This document shows positions 16,356 through 24,487 of a stretch of DNA of 64,000 bases, one piece after another; position 1 is the first letter of the stretch, and the number at the start of each line of letters is the position of its first letter. Source of the stretch: Solirubrobacter soli DSM 22325. Its GTDB lineage: Bacteria > Actinomycetota > Thermoleophilia > Solirubrobacterales > Solirubrobacteraceae. The position numbers were made by a program, and so were the translations under genes. Below the pieces are notes generated by a model, which searched no databases, had not been told where the DNA came from, and saw only the letters and a program-made list of their open reading frames with translations. The stretch is taken from assembly GCF_000423665.1 (NCBI RefSeq), contig NZ_AUIK01000010.1, positions 348,210-412,209 on the forward strand. The letters run 5' to 3'.

Positions 16356-17197
16356 CGTGCCACCACCTCCCGTTCGGACGCGCGCAGGGCCGCCATCGCG
16401 CGCGGCACCATCTCGTGGGCGGCGTGCGAGTGGCGCGAGAGCTCCACCGCGACCATGCCCCCGTAGCCGACCTCGGTCAGCACCGCGAGCGCCTCGTCGA
16501 GGTCCAGCTCGCCCGCGCCGAACTCCAGGTGCTCGTGAACGCCGCGCCGCATGTCCTCGATGTGGACGTGCGCGAGCGTGGCCGCACCGCGCCGCACGCA
16601 CTCGGTGACCGACATCGGCTCGAGGCAGATGATGTGGCCGATGTCGAGCGTCAGGCCCAGCGCCGGCGGGTGACCGAGGCGCTCGGCGAGCAGCTCGTAG
16701 TCGGCCAGCGTCTCGACCAGCATCCCGGGCTCGGGCTCGAAGGCGAGCGTGATGCCGTTGTCGGCGGCGTGCGTCAGGACTCGCTCGCAGCCGTCGACCA
16801 GGAGATCCCAGGCGAGCTCACGCGGCTCGTGCTCCGGCGCGGCGCCCGACCACATCGAGACGACCGGGGCGCCGAGCTCGGCCGCGACGTCGACCGCCGT
16901 GCAGAGCAGGTCCACCCGCCGCTGGCGCCCGTCGCTCACGAGCGTCGGGAAGTGCTTGCGTCGCGGGTCGAGCACGAAACGCGCACCCGTCTCCACGACC
17001 ACGTCCAACCCGAGCGCATCGAGCTCGTTGCGCAGCCGCGCCGCCCGGGCGCGCATCCGCGGCGCGAACGGGTCGAAGTGGATGTGGTCCAGCGTCAGCG
17101 CGACGCCGGAGTACCTGTTCTCCGCGAGCAACTCGAGCGCGTGCTCGAGGCGATGATCCGACAATCCGTTCGAGACATACCCGAAGCGCAGGCTCAC
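16352..17197 (-). CDS. Sugar phosphate isomerase/epimerase-like TIM barrel in the Ebo operon
   Basis: This 281-residue protein starts GTG with a GGAGGGGG ribosome site. The barrel has LTLDHIHFDP, VSMWSGAAP, LAFEPEPGMLVET (Glu ligand), LTLDIGHIICLEP (Asp/His ligands), HVHIEDM (His ligand) and VAVELSRHSH (Glu). These match the metal and general-base positions of the xylose-isomerase-like family (inosose dehydratase, hexulose epimerases). It sits between EboC (40-nt gap) and EboA (4-bp overlap). Its sequence is distinct from EboE, so this operon has two such barrels. Because an inositol-phosphate synthase leads the operon, a cyclitol or sugar-phosphate substrate is plausible but not shown. Confidence 0.85.
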   Translation of the reverse strand: MSLRFGYVSNGLSDHRLEHALELLAENRYSGVALTLDHIHFDPFAPRMRARAARLRNELDALGLDVVVETGARFVLDPRRKHFPTLVSDGRQRRVDLLCTAVDVAAELGAPVVSMWSGAAPEHEPRELAWDLLVDGCERVLTHAADNGITLAFEPEPGMLVETLADYELLAERLGHPPALGLTLDIGHIICLEPMSVTECVRRGAATLAHVHIEDMRRGVHEHLEFGAGELDLDEALAVLTEVGYGGMVAVELSRHSHAAHEMVPRAMAALRASEREVVAR

Positions 17198-17237
17198 GAT
17201 CGGCTTCCCCCCTCCGCGACGTGACCAGCGTCGCGCG

Positions 17238-18113
17238 TCAAGTGACAGCTCTCTTTTTTGCGGCCTTGCGGGCGATCGGCCACAACGTGGCCACGCCCGC
17301 GGCCGGCACGATAGCTCCGGAACCGGCCAACAGACCGGCCTCCAGTGGGATCAAACCCAGGATCCCCGCGCCCACCGCGCGCTGCATGCGCGCGGGCGAG
17401 GGATCGGCGACCGCGTCGGCGTGCGCGCGGCCGACGATGCCCGCGTAGGCGCCGACGAGCCCGAGCGCGGCGGCGCGGCCCAGGCGGGGCGCGCGGCGGC
17501 TCAGCAGCGCACCCGCGGCGGCGACCCCCAGCGTCGCGACCAGCGCGCGCTTGGGCACGGCCGGGTCACCGCCGGTGACCTCGCGGCGCGAGACCTCCGT
17601 GACCACCGCGATGTGCGCGGCGACGACGGCCGCGGCCGGGACCGCCGCGGCGGCACCGTGCGCGCCCGCGCCCATCATCACGTCCAGCCCGCGACAGGCG
17701 GACATCGAGGCGCTCGCGATCGGCTGCGACTTGAGCGTCAGGTCATAGCCCCAGACCGCGGCGGCGAGCGGAGCCGTCACCGCGAGCGCGCGGGGACCGT
17801 CCGCGGCGACCGACAGCGCCGCGGCGCCGAGCGTCAGCGCGCCCGCGAGCCCGAGCGCGAACCCCGGGGTGACCCGCCCCGACGGGATCGGCCGACCCGG
17901 CCGCTCCACGGCGTCGATCTCGCGGTCGGCGTAGTCGTTGAGCGCCATCCCCGCCAAGTACATGCAGGAGGAGGCGGCGACCAGCCCCGCGGTGCGCGGC
18001 AGGTCGCGCACCTGGCCCGACACGGCGGCCCCGACGAGCACGTCGCCGGGAACGCTCAACACCGCCGGCAGGCGGACCAGCTCCGCCACATCCGCCGGCG
18101 CCGGAAGACTCAT
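17238..18113 (-). CDS. eboC: UbiA-like prenyltransferase (EboC)
   Basis: This 291-residue polytopic membrane protein has about eight or nine hydrophobic segments. The aspartate-rich motif NDYADREIDAVERPGRPIPSG is the first Mg-diphosphate-binding motif of UbiA prenyltransferases. The second Asp-rich motif is weaker (region around SACRGLDVMMGA). The ATG overlaps the stop of the inositol-phosphate synthase gene (ATGA). It is the membrane component of the Ebo cluster and would attach a polyprenyl chain to an acceptor at the membrane. Acceptor and chain length are not known. The C-terminus is basic (RKAAKKRA). Confidence 0.88.
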   Translation of the reverse strand: MSLPAPADVAELVRLPAVLSVPGDVLVGAAVSGQVRDLPRTAGLVAASSCMYLAGMALNDYADREIDAVERPGRPIPSGRVTPGFALGLAGALTLGAAALSVAADGPRALAVTAPLAAAVWGYDLTLKSQPIASASMSACRGLDVMMGAGAHGAAAAVPAAAVVAAHIAVVTEVSRREVTGGDPAVPKRALVATLGVAAAGALLSRRAPRLGRAAALGLVGAYAGIVGRAHADAVADPSPARMQRAVGAGILGLIPLEAGLLAGSGAIVPAAGVATLWPIARKAAKKRAVT

Positions 18114-19273
18114 GCGGCGACTTTCTGGAGCACCCAGCGCTCCAACATCTCGAATTGCTTGTGCAGCTCGTGCTCACCGGTTCGGACCGGGTCCTTGAAG
18201 AAGAACGCGAGGTTGACCATCGGGCCCGCCTCCCGGCGCTCGAGCGCGAGCGCCGCCAGCCGGATCAGGTCGAGCAGCAGCGGCGCCGCCAGCGCCGAGT
18301 CGCAGCCCTCCCACGTGAACTGCAGCTTCATCCGGATGCCGAGGAAGCCTTCGAAGACGATGTGATCCCAGGCGGTCTTCCACTCGCCCATGTCGCGCAC
18401 GTCCTCGATGTGGATCGGCGCCTCGACCGGGTAGCCGAGGATCTCCTCGAGCAAGCGGCCCTTGGAGTCGAGCTTGGACTGGGCGCGCGCCGGATCGGCC
18501 AGGGCCGCGCCGTCACCGCCGCCGAGGATGTTCATGCCAGACCACGAGCGCACCTTCAGCGCGCGGGCGGCGAACGCGGGCGCCAGCGCCGACTTCATGA
18601 ACGTCTCGCCGGTCTTGCCGTCCGAGCCTGCCAGCGGCACCTCGTGGGCCTCGGCCAGCGCCTCGATCGCGGGCAGCCGCGCGCCGACGGACGGCGTGAA
18701 GTCCACGAACGCGCACCCGGTCTCGATCGCCGCGAGCGCGTACAGCGCGCTCGGCGGGAGGATCCCGAGGTTCTGGTCGAGCGCGTCCATCAGCGCGCGC
18801 GGGTCCGCGTGGGCCGGATGCGGCTCCACGGGCGCCTCGGTCGAGGAGACGTTGACGACGACCACTCGCGAGAGGTCGTGGCGGGTGCGGAAGGCGTTGA
18901 GGTCGGTGACGATGCGGGCGAGCGCGGCCTGCGGCTCCATCCGCGCCTCGCGACCGGTGATCCCGGGACGCTGCTCGGACTCGGCCGCCTCGAGGGCGCC
19001 GGCGAGCGCTCCAGGCAGTCCGACCGGCAACACGCCGTCGTCCACCAGGCGTGACGCGCGGACCGCCAAGGGCGTCTCGACGACGTCGTGGCCGCCGAAG
19101 ACCAGATCACCGAGAGACGGCAGTCCGGCGTCCGTGAACGGCGCGCGCATCGTGACGAGCCCGGTCGGCTCCGCGAGACCCGCGGCGACCGCCGCCGCGC
19201 CCGTCATCGCGGTCGTCGCGACCGACCCACGGCCCCCGACGAGCCACACCCCCACGCGGCTTTCTGTGTTCAT
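18110..19273 (-). CDS. myo-Inositol-1(3)-phosphate synthase-family protein heading the Ebo operon
   Basis: This 387-residue NAD-dependent enzyme family member has N-terminal Rossmann motif VWLVGGRGSVATT. The conserved VNVSSTEAP, FVDFTPSVGARLPAIEALAE, GSDGKTGETFMKSALAP (catalytic Lys region) and SWSGMNILGGGDG blocks match inositol-3-phosphate synthases. These enzymes convert glucose 6-phosphate to inositol phosphate through bound NAD. The length is near the bacterial norm. It is first in the operon and overlaps EboC by four bases, so product and prenyltransferase are likely linked. Canonical Ebo clusters carry a dehydroquinate-synthase-like EboD, another NAD-dependent sugar-phosphate cyclase; this gene may fill that place. 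Confidence 0.88.
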   Translation of the reverse strand: MNTESRVGVWLVGGRGSVATTAMTGAAAVAAGLAEPTGLVTMRAPFTDAGLPSLGDLVFGGHDVVETPLAVRASRLVDDGVLPVGLPGALAGALEAAESEQRPGITGREARMEPQAALARIVTDLNAFRTRHDLSRVVVVNVSSTEAPVEPHPAHADPRALMDALDQNLGILPPSALYALAAIETGCAFVDFTPSVGARLPAIEALAEAHEVPLAGSDGKTGETFMKSALAPAFAARALKVRSWSGMNILGGGDGAALADPARAQSKLDSKGRLLEEILGYPVEAPIHIEDVRDMGEWKTAWDHIVFEGFLGIRMKLQFTWEGCDSALAAPLLLDLIRLAALALERREAGPMVNLAFFFKDPVRTGEHELHKQFEMLERWVLQKVAA

Positions 19274-19349
19274 TCCCTCGGACCCTCCGACACCGCACGA
19301 GCGTAGCGTCGTGCCTCTCCACGGCTCATCGATTGCACTTTATGCTGGT

Positions 19350-19374
19350 TGTCAAGACCAAGTCTGATTGTTGG
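19350..19374. promoter_or_regulatory. Divergent promoter/operator region: Ebo operon and ThuA-like gene
   Basis: On the minus strand TTGACA lies at 19355-19350, with AT-rich sequence CATAAAG downstream resembling the promoter at 9319-9347; the -10 (about 19332-19327) is weak. On the plus strand AAGTCTGATTGTTGG (19360-19374) abuts the ATG. Its first half matches the AAGTCTGGTT of the ROK operators, and CCAA/TTGG form a short dyad. Shared control with the ROK units is a hypothesis. Confidence 0.4.
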
Positions 19375-20118
19375 ATGGCAAAACAAATCTTTCGACTAGT
19401 TCCCATTGTGATAGCGGTCGTCGTTTCGTTCGCGTGCGGCGGCGAGCGTTCGATCGCCACCTCGGCGCCGAAGCCGTTCCGCGCGCTGGTGTTCACGAAG
19501 ACGACCGGCTACCGCCACGACTCGATCCCCGCCGGGGTCGCGGCCATCAGGCGCCTCGCGTCCCGGCATGCCTTCCAAGTGGATACGACGAGCGACGCGC
19601 GGAAGTTCACCGCCCGCTCACTGCGTCGATACGACGTCGTCATCTTCCTCTCCACGACCGGCACCCCGATCAAGGATGAGACGCAGCGGTCCGCTTTTGT
19701 GTCGTACATCCGCCGAGGGGGCGGATTCCTCGGTGTGCACGCCGCGTCCGACACCCGTGGGGACTGGCCCTGGTACGAGGGCCTGGTGGGCGCGCGCTTC
19801 AAGCGCCACGACCGTGGGATCACGCGTCGCGCCGTGCAGCTGGTCGACACGACGAGCGCCGCCACTCGCGGTCTCCCGAATCCGTGGGAGCGCACCGACG
19901 AGTGGTACGAGTTCCGCTCCCAGCCCCAAGCGCACCTGCTCGCCCGCCTCGACGAGTCGCGTCCGCTCGCCTGGTGTCACCGCTACGATGGCGGCCGCTC
20001 GGTGTACACCGCAATGGGTCATACGAAGGAGTCCTACGCCGAGCCTCGCTTCGTTCGCCACCTCCTCGGGGCGATCGAGATGGCCGCGGGCCGCGCGAGG
20101 TTCGACTGTGCGGCGTGA
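19375..20118 (+). CDS. ThuA-like domain lipoprotein
   Basis: This 247-residue exported protein has N-terminus MAKQIFRLVPIVIAVVV and lipobox SFAC, Cys21. An upstream TTG or ATG would prefix a poor leader, so ATG 19375 is chosen. The rest is a flavodoxin/glutamine-amidotransferase-like ThuA fold (residues about 35-240): ALVFTKTTGYRHDSIPAG, GGGFLGVHAASDT, WYEGLVGARFKRH and DEWYEF are typical. ThuA-like domains occur with sugar oxidoreductases and heme c proteins; they are implicated in trehalose/sugar use in rhizobia, but no reaction is established. It overlaps the next gene by 11 bp. Confidence 0.85.
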   Translation: MAKQIFRLVPIVIAVVVSFACGGERSIATSAPKPFRALVFTKTTGYRHDSIPAGVAAIRRLASRHAFQVDTTSDARKFTARSLRRYDVVIFLSTTGTPIKDETQRSAFVSYIRRGGGFLGVHAASDTRGDWPWYEGLVGARFKRHDRGITRRAVQLVDTTSAATRGLPNPWERTDEWYEFRSQPQAHLLARLDESRPLAWCHRYDGGRSVYTAMGHTKESYAEPRFVRHLLGAIEMAAGRARFDCAA

Positions 20119-21043
20119 GCGCCTCGCGCGCGCGTGCGTGCTCGCCACATTGGCGCTCAGCGCGTGCGGCGGCAGCGACCCCGAGCCCGCCGCGCCGACG
20201 GACACGACCGCACCGGCGGAGACCGCCACCGAGGCGCCGGCGGTCGAGACCGCGCCGCCCGACACCGGCGCGAGCGACGGCTCGAGCCCCGCGATCAACT
20301 CGGTCACGGTCGACCCGGGCGACGGCACGATCATGATCGGGTCCGGCCCGGCGCTGTACCGGATCAAGCCAGGCGCGAAGGACGCCGAGAAGCTCACCGG
20401 CACGGTCGACGGCGGCACCGTCTCCGGCAACCTCGTCGTGCGCTTCAAGGGCCCGAACGACCTGCTCGCCTCGGGCCACCCGCTCCAGGGCCAGCTGCCG
20501 GAGAACCTCGGCCTGATCCACTCCGCCGACCACGGCGAGACGTGGGACCGCGTCCAGGGCCCGGAGGCCGACTACCACGAGCTCGAGATCGCCGGCAAGA
20601 AGATCATCGGCGTCAATGCCGAGTCGCCCGACATCCAGGTCTCGAGCGACGGCGGCGCCACGTGGGAGACGCGCACGCCGCCGGCCGCGCCGATCGACGT
20701 CGTCGTCAACCCCGGCGACCCCAACCAGTGGGCCGTCTCGACCGAGCAGGGCACGTTCATCTCCGCGAACGCCGGCCAGTCCTGGCGCCCGCGCGACACG
20801 ACGTTCGGCGCACGGCTGGCCTGGCCGAGCAAGGACGCCCTGTTCAGCGTCGACCGCAACGGCAAGGTCCGGGTCAGCCCGGACGGCGGGCGCAAGTGGG
20901 AGGACCGGGGCGAAGTGGGCGGCCTCCCCTCCGAAGTTGCGGTCGGGCGTCAGAACGAGGTGCTCGCGGCCGTTGTCGGAGGGAAGATCCGACGCACGAA
21001 GGACGGCGGACGTACCTGGTCAACAGTCGCGACTTTGCGCTGA
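20108..21043 (+). CDS. Asp-box (BNR/sortilin-type) beta-propeller lipoprotein
   Basis: This 311-residue surface lipoprotein starts at a GTG inside the end of the ThuA-like gene. MRRERLARACVLATLALSAC gives lipobox LSAC with Cys20. A Pro/Thr/Ala linker (about 22-60) precedes a propeller with five Asp boxes: SADHGETW, SSDGGATW, SANAGQSW, SPDGGRKW and TKDGGRTW. These resemble photosynthesis-assembly Ycf48/sortilin/sialidase propellers and carry no sialidase catalytic set. Binding of glycan or protein at the cell surface is likely. Translation is probably coupled to the ThuA-like gene. The open frame extends farther upstream but without a signal peptide. Confidence 0.82.
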   Translation: MRRERLARACVLATLALSACGGSDPEPAAPTDTTAPAETATEAPAVETAPPDTGASDGSSPAINSVTVDPGDGTIMIGSGPALYRIKPGAKDAEKLTGTVDGGTVSGNLVVRFKGPNDLLASGHPLQGQLPENLGLIHSADHGETWDRVQGPEADYHELEIAGKKIIGVNAESPDIQVSSDGGATWETRTPPAAPIDVVVNPGDPNQWAVSTEQGTFISANAGQSWRPRDTTFGARLAWPSKDALFSVDRNGKVRVSPDGGRKWEDRGEVGGLPSEVAVGRQNEVLAAVVGGKIRRTKDGGRTWSTVATLR

Positions 21044-21061
21044 GGCTCGACCAAAAGCGGA

Positions 21062-21091
21062 TTGACTTCGCTCCGAAAGTTCTAATAGTCT
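21062..21091 (+). promoter_or_regulatory. Promoter of secreted TIM-barrel gene
   Basis: TTGACT (21062-21067), 18 nt, TAGTCT (21086-21091), then about 57 nt of leader with GAGGAGGAAG before the GTG. Unlike many genes here, this one has a proper 5' leader and ribosome site. Confidence 0.6.
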
Positions 21092-21148
21092 TCTCATCGG
21101 GTTGTCATCGACCTCGCCGGTTCGAGGTCACCGAAGAGGAGGAAGCAA

Positions 21149-22999
21149 GTGAAGGGAATCTCCCGGCGCACGCGTGCGTGCGCCGTCGTCGCCGCGACGT
21201 CCGTCGCGGTGCTCGCCGGGTCTTCGGCCGCGAATGCGCAGCGGCCTGAGAAGACCGGCAACGGCATCCCCGCCGGCCAGGCCAGCACGCAGATGTTCAA
21301 CTACGGCGGCTACCTGAACAACGGCGGCAACACGGGCGCGGCGAACCCGATCACCGGCGTCTCGGCGGCGTGCGCGACCTCGACGACGGCCGCGTGCCGG
21401 CTCGAGCGCCTCGAGGGCCTGTTCGCGTTCTTCCAGAAGAAGGGCTGGACGAACATCGAGCTCTTCGCGCACTCCGGCTTCCCGGCCCAGAACGACATCC
21501 CGGGCCTGGTCGCCTACCGCGCGCTGCTGGACAAGTACGGCCTGCACGCCGCGGGCTGGCACGGCACCGTGACCGACGTCGGCCCGGCCTGGACCGAGCG
21601 CATCGCCGCGGCCAAGATCCTCGGCGCCGACTACATCGGCTCGGGCGGCGTCGCCAACCCGGGCATCGGCACCTACGACTCGACGCTCCGCACCGCTGAG
21701 ACGCTGAACCGCCTCGGCAAGGAGTCCGTCGAGTCCGGCGTCGGCCCGGTCTACATCCACAACCACACGGGCGAGTTCGACGCCAAGTACGTCGACAACG
21801 GCGTCCTGAAGTCGGCCTGGCAGATCCTGATGGACCGCACCGACGCCCGCTACGTGCAGGCCGAGATCGACGTCTTTTGGTCGTCGGACGCGTTCAACGA
21901 CACGACCGGCAACGCGACCGCGGCGCTGATCAACGCGAACCCGACCCGCGTGAAGATGCTGCACATCAAGGACGGCATCAACATCGTCGGCGACGTCAGC
22001 CCGACCAACAGCCGCACCGGCTCCCCGCGCCCGACGGGCACCGGCGAGCTCGACTTCCGTCCGATCTTCACCGCCGCGAAGAACCGGGCGCAGTACTACC
22101 ACCACGAGCACGACGGCGGCACGATCACCGACGCCGACACGTCCTTCACGAACCTGTCGCCGATCGGCGCCTCGATCGCTCCGGCCGTCCTCGGCCTGCC
22201 GACGAGCTTCCCGACGGTCGCCGCCGGCACCCCGGCCGCCGAGAACGCGGTCGACGTGAAGATCACCAACACGGGCCAGGCCCCGCTGACGATCACGGCC
22301 AACTCGATCGCCACGACGGCCCAGGGCAGCACCGATCCGGGCGACTTCGCGATCGTCTCGAGCACCTGCGTCAACGCGACGCTGCCCGCCGGCGACCCGA
22401 ACGCCACCCCCGCCGTCCCGCGCGGCAGCTGCACGGTCAAGGTCGGCTTCAAGCCCACCAAGACCAACTTCCGCTCGGTCGCCCTGCTGCGCATCACCTC
22501 CAACGCCGATGACGCGACGGAGTCGATCCTCCTGACGGGCGCGAGCACCTCGAGCGCCATCGGCGGCATCGGCGGCACGGTCGCCTCGTCGCTGGCACTC
22601 ACGCTCGGCGGCACGGGCAGCTTCGGCGCCTTCACGCCCGCCGTCGCCCGCAACTACGACACCGCCGTGGGCGCGTCGGTCGTCAGCACCGCCGCGGACG
22701 CGACGCTCTCGGTCACCGATCCGAGCACGACCGCCACCGGTCACCTGGTCAACGGCACGTTCGCGCTGCCGGCGGCCCTGCAGGTCCGCGCGGCCAACAC
22801 CGCCACCCCGAACCCGGCGTACGCGCCGCTGAGCGAGACGGCCAACACGCCGCTCAACCTGCTCACGTACACCGGCCCGACCGCGGGCGCGGACGTCGTC
22901 ACGATCGGCTTCCGCCAGGCGATCGGCGCCACCGACACCCTCCGTGCCGGTAGCTACAGCAAGACGCTCACCTTCACGGTGAGCACCACCACTCCGTAA
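21149..22999 (+). CDS. Secreted sugar-isomerase-like TIM barrel with C-terminal beta-sandwich domains
   Basis: This 616-residue exported protein starts at GTG 21149 after GAGGAGGAAG. The signal peptide (RRTRACAVVAATSVAVLAGSS... cleavage after AANA, about residue 30) precedes a xylose-isomerase-like barrel (about 45-340). The barrel has YIHNHTGEF, AEIDVFWSSDAFND, MLHIKDGIN and YYHHEHDGG at ligand positions. A choice-of-anchor/ASH-like domain (VDVKITNTGQAPLTI ... ITSNADDATESILLTG, about 365-470) follows. A final beta-rich domain (about 475-616) has LTLGGTGSFGAF and SYSKTLTFTVS. Such barrels are normally cytosolic, so export is unusual. No membrane anchor or sorting signal is seen. Confidence 0.82.
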   Translation: MKGISRRTRACAVVAATSVAVLAGSSAANAQRPEKTGNGIPAGQASTQMFNYGGYLNNGGNTGAANPITGVSAACATSTTAACRLERLEGLFAFFQKKGWTNIELFAHSGFPAQNDIPGLVAYRALLDKYGLHAAGWHGTVTDVGPAWTERIAAAKILGADYIGSGGVANPGIGTYDSTLRTAETLNRLGKESVESGVGPVYIHNHTGEFDAKYVDNGVLKSAWQILMDRTDARYVQAEIDVFWSSDAFNDTTGNATAALINANPTRVKMLHIKDGINIVGDVSPTNSRTGSPRPTGTGELDFRPIFTAAKNRAQYYHHEHDGGTITDADTSFTNLSPIGASIAPAVLGLPTSFPTVAAGTPAAENAVDVKITNTGQAPLTITANSIATTAQGSTDPGDFAIVSSTCVNATLPAGDPNATPAVPRGSCTVKVGFKPTKTNFRSVALLRITSNADDATESILLTGASTSSAIGGIGGTVASSLALTLGGTGSFGAFTPAVARNYDTAVGASVVSTAADATLSVTDPSTTATGHLVNGTFALPAALQVRAANTATPNPAYAPLSETANTPLNLLTYTGPTAGADVVTIGFRQAIGATDTLRAGSYSKTLTFTVSTTTP

Positions 23000-23016
23000 G
23001 CAAGGGGTCCGTACCC

Positions 23017-23052
23017 GGGGGCGTCGGCCGCTTACGCGCGGCCGGCGCCCCC
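23017..23052 (+). terminator. Strong hairpin terminator after the secreted TIM-barrel gene
   Basis: A 15-bp stem (23017-23031 with 23038-23052, one T-G wobble) and loop TTACGC lie 18 nt after the stop codon. GTGCTCTTT follows, giving a weak U-tract. Confidence 0.75.
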
Positions 23053-23072
23053 GTGCTCTTTCCGAGGGACAC

Positions 23073-23699
23073 ATGAGATCGTTGTTTGCCGTCGCCGGGC
23101 TCGCGCTCCTGCTGCTCGCGGGCTGCGGCTCAGAGAAGCGGGCCGAGCCCACCCCGACCGCCACCGCGACGCCGCCGCCGGCGCGGGCCGAGGACCCCGA
23201 CCTGGCGGGGTACTCGCAGGGCGTCAAGGACTACTACGTCGAGGTCCACGACGAGCCCACGGGCGACGAGCACGCCGACGTCGAGGCGGAGTACCACCAG
23301 CCGCCCAAGCCCGCCGAGGCGGGGCTCGGCGACGCGATCACGCTCACCGGCGTGAACATCGGCATCCGCCAGAAGGTGACCGTGACCAAGGTCGACCGCG
23401 CGGGCGATTACACCGCCGTGCACCTGAGGCTCGAGAACACGGGCATCACGGTCTACGAGGCGCCGCTGCGCAACGCGAGCGTGACGTACGCGGACGGCGA
23501 TCCCGTGGGGGTCGAGGAGGGCGCCAGCGCGGCCTGCTCGAAGGGCATGGACGCCGATCCCTGGCGGCTCGACGTCGGCCGCACGAAGACCGGCTGCCTG
23601 CTCTTCCCCTCGCACGGCGAGCTGCCGCCCGACCGCTTCCAGCTCGCGCTCGAGATCGTGCCCACCAACGCGGGCGGGATCTGGAACCTGGGCGCGTAG
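23073..23699 (+). CDS. DUF4352-like (telokin-type) lipoprotein
   Basis: This 208-residue lipoprotein has MRSLFAVAGLALLLLAGC, Cys18, and a Thr/Pro-rich linker. The beta-sandwich (about 85-205) has KVTVTKVDRAGDYTAVHLRLENTG, resembling DUF4352/telokin-like extracellular domains. One Cys pair (CSKG and GCLLF) may form a disulfide. GAGGGA precedes the ATG. A role in the envelope is certain only as far as localisation. It converges on the cyclophilin gene with 5 nt between stops, so the two share one terminator space. Confidence 0.75.
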   Translation: MRSLFAVAGLALLLLAGCGSEKRAEPTPTATATPPPARAEDPDLAGYSQGVKDYYVEVHDEPTGDEHADVEAEYHQPPKPAEAGLGDAITLTGVNIGIRQKVTVTKVDRAGDYTAVHLRLENTGITVYEAPLRNASVTYADGDPVGVEEGASAACSKGMDADPWRLDVGRTKTGCLLFPSHGELPPDRFQLALEIVPTNAGGIWNLGA

Positions 23700-23704
23700 G
23701 GTGC

Positions 23705-24400
23705 TCAGGCCTCGGCCACGGTGATCGACTCGATCAGCACCGGGTCGTCCGGGAAGTCCGTCCGCGGGTCGGTGACGATCGCGCCGATCTTGTCGGCCAC
23801 GTCCATCCCGGACGTGACCTTGCCGAGCAGCGCGTAGTCCGGCGTGAGCTGCTCCGCGTCCGGACCGGTGACGACGAAGAACTGCGACCCGGAGGTGCCC
23901 GCGGGCTCCTGGCCGGTCTTGGCCATCGCCACCACGTACTTGTCGTACTTGAGGTCCTTGGGCGGCGCCTCTTCGATCGTGTAGCCGGGGCCGCCCTCGC
24001 CCGTGCCCTGCGGGTCGCCGCCCTGAAAGACGAAGCCGGGGACGATCCGGTGGATCAGCAGCCCGTTGTAGAAGCCCTGGTCGGCCAGGTACTTGAACGA
24101 CCCACCGGTCTTCGGCGCCCGCTCGGAGTCGAGCGTGATCTGAAACGTGCCGCAATTGGTCTTGACGGTCGCGACGTAGGTGCGCGAGGCGTCGAGCTCC
24201 TCGTCGGGCTTGGCGAGCTTGTCGCGCGTCTGCTTGCCGGGATCGGCGGCGCGCGCGCACTTGTTGCCGTCGGTGTCCGCGTTCGCCGCGGCGGTGATCT
24301 CCGGGTTCGGCGTGGCGGTCGGCTTGGGCTTGTCCGACCCCCCGCACGCGGTGAGCAGCAGGGCGAGGCACGCGGAAGCGACGGCGAAGGACCTGGACAC
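23705..24400 (-). CDS. Cyclophilin-type peptidyl-prolyl cis-trans isomerase lipoprotein
   Basis: This protein of about 231 residues is exported. MSRSFAVASACLALLLTAC gives a lipobox with Cys19. The cyclophilin domain (about 55-228) has FQITLDSERAPKTGGSF, YNGLLIHRIVPGFVFQGGDP, GTSGSQFFVV and YALLGKVTSGMDV. The active-site Arg (HRI) and Gln (FQGG) are present. I start at GTG 24400, eight nt from the -10 box TATCCT; the TTG three codons upstream falls in that box. It assists folding of secreted proteins at prolyl bonds outside the membrane. It is divergent from the GT39 gene. Confidence 0.9.
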   Translation of the reverse strand: MSRSFAVASACLALLLTACGGSDKPKPTATPNPEITAAANADTDGNKCARAADPGKQTRDKLAKPDEELDASRTYVATVKTNCGTFQITLDSERAPKTGGSFKYLADQGFYNGLLIHRIVPGFVFQGGDPQGTGEGGPGYTIEEAPPKDLKYDKYVVAMAKTGQEPAGTSGSQFFVVTGPDAEQLTPDYALLGKVTSGMDVADKIGAIVTDPRTDFPDDPVLIESITVAEA

Positions 24401-24408
24401 GGCGGGCA

Positions 24409-24414
24409 AGGATA
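24409..24414 (-). promoter_or_regulatory. -10 box of cyclophilin gene
   Basis: TATCCT on the minus strand, 8 nt before GTG 24400; no ribosome site is present. It supports a leaderless start. Confidence 0.5.
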
Positions 24415-24487
24415 GTTCTCGCGCCTTCCCAGGAAGCTCTCAGGGACCTCCGAGTCATCTCTTAGGGCGCGAACCGATGCTGGCCCC

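Noticed and set aside
21128..23227. Long open frame (699 codons) on the minus strand opposite the secreted TIM-barrel gene
   Set aside because: It is antisense to a gene with signal peptide, recognisable domains and a ribosome site. The translation is Arg/Gly/Val/Asp-rich low-complexity sequence typical of GC-rich shadows.
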